Of a stretch of 64,000 bases of DNA, positions 28,130 through 35,600 are shown piece after piece (position 1 is the stretch's first letter; each line of letters opens with the position of its first letter). The notes under the pieces are model-generated. The model did not search any database. It was given only the letters and a program-made list of their open reading frames with translations, and was not told the origin of the DNA. The DNA comes from Hymenobacter citatus (GTDB lineage Bacteria > Bacteroidota > Bacteroidia > Cytophagales > Hymenobacteraceae), in contig NZ_JACSCY010000002.1 of NCBI RefSeq assembly GCF_014333615.1, forward strand, positions 62,001-126,000. The letters are read 5' to 3'. The translations under genes and the position numbers were made by a program.

Positions 28130-28400
28130 GTATAGCAGCAAGCACGTCGCTGACGTGGCAGTGGAGGTCCGAAGCCGGACACGCATTACGCTGCGCTAAA
28201 CGCGCACCAGTGGAGGAACTCGCGTCTGACATGCCGTGCGGCTGTGCTTCCCTGTTTAAAACGAACCGCGCCGCCCGGAGCTTTCCAGGCGGCGCGGTAG
28301 TGGCTGACCGTTGCGGCGGCTGTGGAGGCGCAGCCTCCACGTCATGACTGGTCACGCGTTACGCTGCGCTAAACGCGCGTCAAGTGGACCAACACTGGTC
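28130..28400. repeat. Repeat block right of the beta-lactamase gene
   Basis: Two direct copies of a unit containing TTACGCTGCGCTAAACGCGC followed by CAGTGGA or CAAGTGGA, near 28185 and 28355. They enclose GAACCGCGCCGCC / GGCGGCGCGGT and GTGGAGGCGCAGCCTCCAC palindromes. They share the core of the repeat left of the beta-lactamase gene in the opposite orientation. The rest of the 28054-28450 gap holds no gene. Confidence 0.75.
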
Positions 28401-28450
28401 ACGAGCTACGAACTCGCGCCGGTCGGGTAGCAAACAGTGGCACTAGTGCG

Positions 28451-28804
28451 TTACTGCGCCTGCTGGGGTAGCGAGGTGCTGGCTGCCGTGAGCACCTCGC
28501 CGAGCTGACGTAGCAAGTCACTGACTTCTTCCGTAACGTCTTCTTCTGCGGCTTTGGTGGTGAGTAAGCCCAATTGCTGAAGCGTGTGGCTGATGTTGGC
28601 GCTGTCGCTGCTGGCGATGTACTTCTGCAGGTTTTGCAGTTCCAGGAAAATATCCCCTTGCGCACCGGGGCCGCCGATGTTGATCATTTGGGTCCAACTC
28701 TCAAGCTGGCTGAGGGCTGCGGGAGCCGTCAGGTCGCCGCCTCGGAGGACCTGGAGGGTATCAATGAGCGAAGAGCTGGCGGAATCGGGAGTGGATGCTG
28801 ACAT
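28451..28804 (-). CDS. Hypothetical protein, 117 residues
   Basis: A short, acidic, helical protein (MSASTPDSASSSLIDTLQVL; QLESWTQMINIGGPGAQGDI; ending STSLPQQAQ). No signal peptide, transmembrane segment or known motif. The coherent codon use and amphipathic helices (NISHTLQQLGLLTTKAAEED) support a real gene. Function not recognised. Confidence 0.6.
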   Translation of the reverse strand: MSASTPDSASSSLIDTLQVLRGGDLTAPAALSQLESWTQMINIGGPGAQGDIFLELQNLQKYIASSDSANISHTLQQLGLLTTKAAEEDVTEEVSDLLRQLGEVLTAASTSLPQQAQ

Positions 28805-28877
28805 AGCGGGGTAGTGAAAGTGAAACGATACAAAGCTTTACTACTGCGCTAGCCGAAAGGTTGGGCTGAGCCCAAAT

Positions 28878-28920
28878 GCCAAAAGCGGCTCCGGTAGTAG
28901 CCGGGGCCGCTTTCGTTTTT
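28878..28920. terminator. Intrinsic terminator
   Basis: AAAGCGGCTCCGG, six-base loop, CCGGGGCCGCTTT with one bulge, T runs on both sides. Read on the minus strand it follows the broken oxidase gene; the other strand also has a T run. Confidence 0.7.
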
Positions 28921-28933
28921 AGTACTAGCGTAA

Positions 28934-29465
28934 TCAGCTCTTGTTGGCGGAGGTCCTCAGCTTGCCGTCGAGGCTGCGGGTGTGCCAGTACTGCGCCACC
29001 TGCTCGGGGCCGCGCTGTCTCATGTAGTCCGTTGCGCTCGGCCCGGTAGTCGAAGAACGGCACGGCCATGCCGCAGGAGGTTTGCACCAGCTCTACCTCC
29101 ACTACCACGATCTGCCGGGCGCCGGGTAGGGGCGGAAACAGGGGCAGCAGCTCGGCCCACTCCGCATCGCGGGGGTGGTACACGGTGGCGGTGCCGTAGA
29201 GGCGCAGGATATTGGGCTTGCCCTCGAAGGCGCACCACATCAGGGTAATGCGGTTGACCGCCAGCAGGTGGGCGGCGGTTTCGTTGCCGCTGCCGGTCAG
29301 GTTCAGCCAGGCCACGCGGTTGGCATCGAGCACGCGCAGGGTATCCTGGCCCTTGGGCGAGATATTGACGCGCCCATCCGCAGCGGCCGTACCCACGAAA
29401 AACACGTGCTACTGCTCGATGAAGGCCTGAATGTCGGGGCTGATGGTGGGGTATTGCTTGCCCAT
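28934..29465 (-). pseudogene. Pyridoxamine 5'-phosphate oxidase-family protein, broken
   Basis: Reading from the ATG at 29465 gives MGKQYPTISPDIQAFIEQ then a TAG at 29409-29411, after which the same frame continues HVFFVGTAAADGRVNISPKG. The protein family normally reads straight through here, so the TAG looks like a nonsense change of a Gln or similar codon. A second lesion, a frameshift near 29030, moves the conserved tail (YMRQRGPEQVAQYWHTRSLD then GKLRTSANKS) out of frame. Core motifs (NISPKGQDTLRVLD, GNETAAHL, KPNILRLYGTA) remain. A GTG at 29405 could in principle restart translation. Confidence 0.75.
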
Positions 29466-29484
29466 AAACAAAACAGTATAAGTC

Positions 29485-29516
29485 TGTAATATTTTAATTA
29501 TTCTGTTAATATTACA
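29485..29516. promoter_or_regulatory. AT-rich dyad upstream of the DUF2971 gene
   Basis: Perfect 9-bp dyad TGTAATATT ... AATATTACA with a 14-base centre, 34 bases before the start codon. It could be an operator or a promoter-overlapping hairpin for the AT-rich gene. Confidence 0.45.
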
Positions 29517-29549
29517 ACATTCATGTTCGAAGTATCAATATAAAACAAT

Positions 29550-30500
29550 ATGTACGTTGCTAGAAGATTGAACCAGATAGCGAAAGATTTAAATGTTGGA
29601 CTTTCAGTAATAGTAAATTTTTTAGCTGAAAAGGGTTATGTAATTGAGAATAAGCCGACTACTAAACTGTCTCCTGAGCAAGTAGAAACTTTGTTAAATG
29701 CTTTTGAGAATACAGGTGATATTTCTTATTATAAGATTGATCCTGAAATTCTGTCGAACAAAAAAATGGGTTTGTCTAAAAATAACAAACTGTCATCTGT
29801 TGAACGGATTGAGGAAATACGACGAGAAAAAGGTGTTCCTAAAACTGTATTTAAGTATTTTGGAACCCAAAATTATAGTTTAGATTGTTTGCGTCATAAG
29901 TACTTATATTACTCATCCCCTCAAGATTTTAATGATCCTTTTGATTGTCATACTTGTTTAGTGTCATTTAAAACTAGCAAAAGTAGATACAATGATGAGC
30001 AGATAAGTAGATTTAGAAAACGTGCTAAATCATTAGGCGTTTGCTGTTACTCGAGGCGAAAAGACTCAATGTTAATGTGGTCGCATTATGCAGATAAGCA
30101 TAAAGGCTTTTGTGTAGAATTCAATAACAGTAACAAACAAGGGAGGGTAGCGCCTCTTGATGTAAACTATGTAGATGAATTCATTTCAGCCGATTTTAGG
30201 GCCAATGCTGAGGATGCTATATTTAATTTAATATATACAAAGTCGTTAGACTGGTCGTATGAAGAGGAAATGAGGCAAATAGCTTCTTCTTTAATTACCC
30301 CGCAGGATAGGAAAATAAAGTTGCATGATGACGATCTAAAAGCTATATATTTTGGAGTTAACTGTGAAGATAAAGTCAAAAAAGAGATAATTAGTATTAT
30401 TAAAGATAATTATAACAATCAAGTAGAAGTGGAGCTTTATCAAGCTTATATTAAGGAAAATGAATTTAAGATAGAGTTTACGAAAGTTAATTCAGTTTAG
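29550..30500 (+). CDS. IF2_N-DUF2971 fusion protein, AT-rich, probably acquired
   Basis: 316 residues. Residues 5-52 (RLNQIAKDLNVGLSVIVNFL, then AEKGYVIENKPTTKLSPEQ) closely resemble the N-terminal domain of Bacteroidota translation initiation factor IF-2. After a linker, residues about 98-305 look like DUF2971: FKYFGTQNYSLDCLRHKYLY, SSPQDFNDPFDC, SMLMWSHYADKHKGFCVEF and WSYEEEMRQIAS. The base composition is strikingly AT-rich beside GC-rich neighbours, a sign of horizontal transfer. DUF2971 proteins have no settled biochemical function but often sit in accessory regions. The domain call is from motif recall. Confidence 0.8.
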   Translation: MYVARRLNQIAKDLNVGLSVIVNFLAEKGYVIENKPTTKLSPEQVETLLNAFENTGDISYYKIDPEILSNKKMGLSKNNKLSSVERIEEIRREKGVPKTVFKYFGTQNYSLDCLRHKYLYYSSPQDFNDPFDCHTCLVSFKTSKSRYNDEQISRFRKRAKSLGVCCYSRRKDSMLMWSHYADKHKGFCVEFNNSNKQGRVAPLDVNYVDEFISADFRANAEDAIFNLIYTKSLDWSYEEEMRQIASSLITPQDRKIKLHDDDLKAIYFGVNCEDKVKKEIISIIKDNYNNQVEVELYQAYIKENEFKIEFTKVNSV

Positions 30501-30559
30501 AATGCATTCGGATTATATATTTGAAGGTAATAATATGATATGTGGTTAAGTTATAACTC

Positions 30560-30730
30560 GAGTATCTGCAGGAACTGGCCGGCGCCGGAGTGGCGGAGGT
30601 TATCTTAGAAGGAGGCTTTGATTTCCTGCTAACGGGCAGCTTCGGCGGGGTGAGCCAGCCGAGCAGCTCGCGCAGCTTGGCCTCGGTGGCGCTGGTCAGG
30701 GTTTGGGCTTTGCTTTCGTAGTGAAGGCAG
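30560..30730 (-). pseudogene. Degraded copy of the 3' end of the 1700-residue ATPase gene
   Basis: About 170 bases align with 32690-32865 inside the ATPase gene: both contain GGCCGGCGCCGGAGT, GGGTGAGCCAGCC, CAGCTCGCGCAGCTTG and CGGTGGCGCTGGTCAGGGTT. This copy has indels and no open frame. It shares the variant CGGAGTGGCGGAGGTT with the copy at 32110, whereas the intact gene has CGGAGTTGCGGAGGTT. Confidence 0.75.
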
Positions 30731-30762
30731 AACAGAAAGTCAATTCCCCTTTCAAGTGTGCC

Positions 30763-31872
30763 TTACGCCTCGGGGGCCAAACGGTAGCTAGTACTCCGGC
30801 CGCCGGCACTTTCTTTTACGATGATGCCCTTGCTGATTAAGTCCGCAATATCACGGCCGGCCGTATCCTGCGAGCATTTGGCCATACGCGCCCATTTGGA
30901 CGTGGTCAATTTGCCCTCGAAGCCATTGAGCAAGCGAGTCACCAAGTGCCGCTGCCGCTCCGAAAGAGGCATCTGCTGATGCCGCTCCCAAAACCGGGCC
31001 TTCGCCAGCACCTGCCCCAGGGTATGCTCGGCGCTGGTGAGAGCCCGGCCCAGGCAGCTCAGAAACCACGTTAGCCAGGGGGTAAGGTCCAGCGTACTGC
31101 TTTGGCTGGTTTCCAGTAAGTGGTAGTAGGCCTGGCGCTCGGCCTGAATCTGCGCCGACATGCTGTAGCACCGTTGCCCGGTACCATCGGCGCGGGAGAG
31201 TTGCAGATCGGCAATGGCGCGGGCCATGCGCCCGTTGCCGTCATCAAACGGATGAATCGTCACAAACCAAAAATGCGCCACGGCAGCTTTCAGCACCGGA
31301 TCCAGGTCGAGGGGCGCGTTGAACCACGCCAGGAACTGCTGCATCTGCTCCTCCATCAGTTCGGCGGGTGGGGCCTCGTAGTGAACCCGCTCCCGCCCCA
31401 ACGGACCGGATACCACCTGCATAGGACCGGTACGCCAGGCTCCTACCCGCACCGCATACAAGCCGCTGTGGCCAGTAGGGAACAACGCGTGGTGCCAACC
31501 AAACAGGCGTTGCGCGGTGAGCGGCTGCTCGGCTTGTTGAGTGGCATCCAGCATCATCGCCACTACGCCTTCCACACGGCGGTCCGCTGGGGGTAGGCCG
31601 CCCTGCTCCAAGCCCAGGCGGTGCGCCAGCGACGAGCGCACCGACGCCGGGGGCAGCATTTCTCCTTCAATTTCACTGGATTTGAGCACGTCTAGGGTCA
31701 GCGTTTGCAGCGTGGCTTCGGCGCGTAGGTCCAGGCCCAGGCCATCGAGCCGCCCCAGCAGGCGGCCTTGCTGGTGCCGTACGGTGCCCAGTAAGGTTTC
31801 TAGCTCGGCGGCTTGCCAAGTGAACTGCGGCCAATCGGGGAGTTGATGGATGTAGGTATATATTCTCCGCAT
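30763..31872 (-). CDS. Fic-domain protein, class II
   Basis: 369 residues. The Fic motif HPFDDGNGR lies near residues 206-214 with the catalytic His and the full nucleotide-binding signature, so AMPylation of a protein hydroxyl is possible. An N-terminal inhibitory motif SSEIEG (65-70, matching S-x-x-x-E-G) marks a class II, self-inhibited enzyme. The N terminus (RIYTYIHQLPDWPQFTW) matches the DUF4172 type. A C-terminal winged helix (SKWARMAKCSQDTAGRDIAD) is probably DNA-binding. The target is unknown. It is an isolated gene between two degraded copies of the ATPase 3' end. Confidence 0.9.
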   Translation of the reverse strand: MRRIYTYIHQLPDWPQFTWQAAELETLLGTVRHQQGRLLGRLDGLGLDLRAEATLQTLTLDVLKSSEIEGEMLPPASVRSSLAHRLGLEQGGLPPADRRVEGVVAMMLDATQQAEQPLTAQRLFGWHHALFPTGHSGLYAVRVGAWRTGPMQVVSGPLGRERVHYEAPPAELMEEQMQQFLAWFNAPLDLDPVLKAAVAHFWFVTIHPFDDGNGRMARAIADLQLSRADGTGQRCYSMSAQIQAERQAYYHLLETSQSSTLDLTPWLTWFLSCLGRALTSAEHTLGQVLAKARFWERHQQMPLSERQRHLVTRLLNGFEGKLTTSKWARMAKCSQDTAGRDIADLISKGIIVKESAGGRSTSYRLAPEA

Positions 31873-31935
31873 ACTATGCGGTAAATATACAGTTTATTCT
31901 CCGCAGTTTGGGGTAGCTATTTCCTTGTTTAAAAT

Positions 31936-32102
31936 GTGAAGTAGCCGCGTAGCGGCGAAAGGTTTGTAGTACAATCAGGAAGCAAGGGGACGCGCCGCGT
32001 AGCGGTGCAAGAATGGAAGGCGTTTCCTTGCACCGCTACGCGGCGCGGTAGGCCGGAAATGCTGTTTTACTACAAACCTTTCGCCGCTACGCGGCTACTT
32101 CG
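31936..32102. repeat. Nested inverted repeats upstream of fic
   Basis: An outer pair (GTAGCCGCGTAGCGGCGAAA then GGTTTGTAGTA, and its complement ending CGCTACGCGGCTAC) encloses an inner pair (GCGCCGCGTAGCGGTGCAAG and CTTGCACCGCTACGCGGCGC). Together they form a cruciform-capable block of about 165 bases. It directly precedes the fic gene's promoter region. Confidence 0.85.
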
Positions 32103-32109
32103 CTACTCC

Positions 32110-32207
32110 CGTTTCAACGCCTCCCGAATCCCACTCAACCAACCCGCAATGCTTTTTAGCTTCTGCAGGAGCTGACCGGCGCCGGAGTGGCGGAGGTTGT
32201 GGGCTAG
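32110..32207 (-). pseudogene. Second degraded copy of the ATPase 3' terminus
   Basis: About 95 bases match the last codons of the ATPase gene (32630-32735): CCCGTTTCAACGCCTCCCGA against CCCGTTTCAGCGCCTCCCGA, then ATCCCACTCAA, GCAATGCTTT and the 36-base block ending GTGGCGGAGGTT. That 36-base block recurs at 30566-30601, so the two copies bracket the fic gene as direct repeats. Confidence 0.75.
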
Positions 32208-32210
32208 CGG

Positions 32211-32612
32211 CTAAGCACGCAGGTAATGTATAATGCCATAAAGGACGACAACAATTCCTGTAAGTACGGATAACCAAGCTGTTATGCCTGATCCTTCGCC
32301 TTCGATAGTAAAGTTAGTAGCGTCTACCGGGTCAAAACGCACCTTGACGGTTTGGCCTTCTCGGAAACGGGAGTATTTAATGCCATACCTAGAGCGAACA
32401 GTCATCCATTCTTGTTGAGGCGTCCAGAATCGTACCGTCAGGTAGTAAGCTGGTGAACTGATTCCCTCGTAGTCAATCTGGATAATTGTTCCCTCTGCGG
32501 TGGTGCCTTCTTTCTTTAGTTTCAGATTCCGTTGTATCATCAGCAGGGAGAAGCCAGTAATTCCTCCACCTACCAATACTGTCAGGATGAAAACGATATC
32601 GGCCTTCTCCAC
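32211..32612 (-). CDS. DUF3592-like membrane protein
   Basis: 133 residues with two transmembrane helices, residues about 7-27 (FILTVLVGGGITGFSLLMIQ) and 110-130 (AWLSVLTGIVVVLYGIIHYL). Between them is a beta-rich soluble domain (TTAEGTIIQIDYEGISSPAY; GIKYSRFREGQTVKVRFDP) typical of DUF3592. It lies just 3 bases after the ATPase gene on the same strand and may be its last operon member or a later addition. Composition is somewhat lower in GC than its neighbours. Confidence 0.72.
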   Translation of the reverse strand: MEKADIVFILTVLVGGGITGFSLLMIQRNLKLKKEGTTAEGTIIQIDYEGISSPAYYLTVRFWTPQQEWMTVRSRYGIKYSRFREGQTVKVRFDPVDATNFTIEGEGSGITAWLSVLTGIVVVLYGIIHYLRA

Positions 32613-32615
32613 TGT

Positions 32616-35600
32616 TTAGTTAGCTGATGATTCCCGTTTCAGCGCCTCCCGAATCCCGCTCAGGCCCCCGGCAATGCTTTCCAGCTTATCCAGCATCTGT
32701 AGGAGCTGGCCGGCGCCGGAGTTGCGGAGGTTGTCGCGGAAGGTGGCTTTAATTTGCTGCCAGCGGGTTTGCTCGGCGGGGGTGAGCCAGCCCAACAGCT
32801 CGCGCAGCTTGAGCAGGTTGGCTTCGGTGGCGCTGGTCAGGGTTTGGGCTTCGCTGGCGTAGTGGGCGGCTAGCAGGTCCGTAATTTCCTGGTCGTTCAT
32901 TACGGGGCGCACTTTCTCGGCCAGCTTGTTCATGTTGCGGTAGGAGCCTTGCAGCTTGAAGGGCGGCTCGGTGCGGTAGGCGTCGGCCTGGGCGGCGCTG
33001 GCAATGTAGGCGGCATTTACTTGGGCCACCACGTCGCGCAGGCGCAGCAGCTTTTGCAGCACCGCCACGTACTCGTTCAGCTCTTCGGGCGAGTGGTTGC
33101 CCTCGAAGCTGAGGCCGTCCTGCTGCCCGGTTTCGGCGAGGCGGATGAGGGCGGGCACGTCCTGGGGACTTTGGGTGGCGAGGCGGCCTAGAGCGGCGTT
33201 GCTGGTGAGGGCGTTTTCGAGGTAGGAGAGGCGGAAGGCTTCCTCGGAGCCCGCCGTGAGAATGTCGCCGAGGTTGTAGATGTCGGCGCGGTTGGCCAGC
33301 ATGTCGGGCAACTGAAACACGTCGCCGCTTTCGGTGTAGGGGTTGCCGGCCATCACCACCGCCACCTTGCGGCCGCGGAAGTCGTAGGTGCGGGCGCGGC
33401 CCTCGTACACGCCCTCAATCTTGCGCTGGGCGTCGCAGAGCGAGATAAACTTCTGCAAAAACTCGGGGTGGCAGTGCTGGATGTCGTCCACGTAAATCAT
33501 CACGTTGTCGCCCATCTCGAAGGCCAGGTTCAGCTTTTCCAGCTCCTGCCGCGCCCCGGCGTTGGGGGCCTGGGCGGGGTCTACGCTGGTCACGGCGTGC
33601 CCAATGGCCGGCCCGTTGATCTTCATAAAGATGAGGCCCAACCGATTTGCCACATACTCCATGAGCGTGGTTTTGCCGTAGCCGGGCGGCGAAATCAGCA
33701 GGAGCAGGCCCATCAGGTCGGTGCGCTTGCCCTCGCCCGCCGTCCCGATCTGCTTAGCGAGGTTAGCCCCAATCAGCGGCAAGTACACCTTGTCGATCAG
33801 CTGATTGCGCACAAACGACGTGAGCACCCGCGGCCGGAAATCATCCAGGCGCATGTCCTGAGCCGCCCGCACCAGCAGCTGCTTCTTCAACTCCTGAAAC
33901 TGCTCGAACTGCGGCACCGTGGCGCGGTCGTAGTGCAGCAACCGACGGCGGAAGTCGGGGAAGTTGAGGTGGTAGCTGCGGTCATCGGCGATGCGCGGGT
34001 GGGTGCCCTGGAAGCCTTCGAGGGTTTCGAGGGTAGGCGTGTGGACGACGCGGGCGGGGTCGTAGGTGCCGGTGAGCAGGAGCACGGCGGTTTCGAGGAG
34101 CCCAGACGGGACCCCACCCCCCAGCCCCCTCCCCTCCGGGAGAGGGGGAGCCTGACGATTATCGTTGGACGAGTTTTGTTCTTGAAGTTGTGCTAGGCCA
34201 GTGCCATTTGCTGACGACTGGCTCCCCCTCTCCCGGAGGGGAGGGGGCTGGGGGGTGGGGTTCGCCGCCTGCACCCACTGCCGCATCAACTGAAACTGCG
34301 CTACCGGCTGGTCGCGCAATTGCTCAACGGACTGCTGAAACAGCTCCGTGGCCTGGCGTTCCTGCAACTGCTTCTGAAACTGCTGGTACAGCTCGGCGGC
34401 TTCCTGGGAGACGATGAACCGGTTTTTGGTTGTTGGTTCTTGGTTTTTGGCCAGTTCTGACGTTGGAGAATTTTGAATTTGTAGTTCTTCCTTATTAAGT
34501 ATCTGAGTTAGCGAAGCAAAAAGGTAGTCGCCGGCCTCGGCCACTTGGTCTAGGGTGAAGAGGCCGGTTTGTTGGGCGAAGGTTTTTACGGCGGCTTGCA
34601 GCTCGGCTTTCAGGGCGTCGAACTCCTGCGAATCGGGGAAGACTTGCAGCAGCAGCCCGATGCCTTGCAGCTGCCGCTCCCAGTGGGCGCGCTGGTCGGG
34701 GTCACAGAAGCGCAGCCAGTAGAGTGCCGCGGCGGCGCGGGTGTCGGCGGGGTAGCGGAGTAGGTCGGCGGTGCGGGTGAGGCGCACCAGGGCCGTGAGC
34801 AGCAGGGCGGCGTCGTGGTCGTGCACGCCTTTGAGGTAGCCTTCCTGGTAGCGGGCGGCCATAAACTGCTGCACGTAGGCAAGCAGCTCGGCGGCGCTGA
34901 GGTGGGCAAGGTCGGCCACCGACAGCACCGCGAAGCGGCCGGCCTCGGGGTTGGCGGGGGTAGGGCGCTGGGCCGCTTGCAGAATGCGCCAGGCCAGAAA
35001 CTCGGCACGGTACACGTCCTGGTTTTCCGATACTACCGTCTGCTCCCACACGGGGCGCTGGGTGAGCAGGGTAGGGTCGGTTATCTTCTGAAAGAAGTTG
35101 GTGCCCGTGAGGTGGTAGTGCAGGGCGTCGTTGCGCAGCACCACGGTTAGCTCTAGGGGCTGGGTGTTCACGGTGAAGGCGTGCGGGCCAAATTTGAGCG
35201 TCTGGCCGCCATCGGCAAACAGGTCGGCCCGGTCGCGGAGCTGGCGCACGGCGTCTTCGCGCAGGGTTTTCAGGCGGCTTTGCACGTCGTCGGCCTTCAC
35301 CGAGTCGCCGAGGGTAAGCAACTCCTGGGCAGTCTGGCGCACCTTCTCCACCATTACATCGGCGGCAAAATACCCGTTGATGTCCGCCACCGATTCCAAG
35401 CGGGTGAGGCGACTCTGCACCGCTTTCAGCAACCGCTCGGCGCTTTGCAGCAGGGCCGTAGCGCGCTGGTTGCGGGCCGCCACCAACGCCGTTTTCTTCG
35501 ACTCAAAAGCTTCTACTACCTGTTCGCGGCGCGTGGTAAGCTGCTCAATAAACTGGTCGAAGTCGGGGAAACGGCCTTCCAGTTCTTCGAGTTGCACCAT

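Noticed and set aside
26958..28400. Repeats around the beta-lactamase considered as integron attC sites.
   Set aside because: No GTTRRRY core site, no integrase, and the symmetric arms do not match attC layout.
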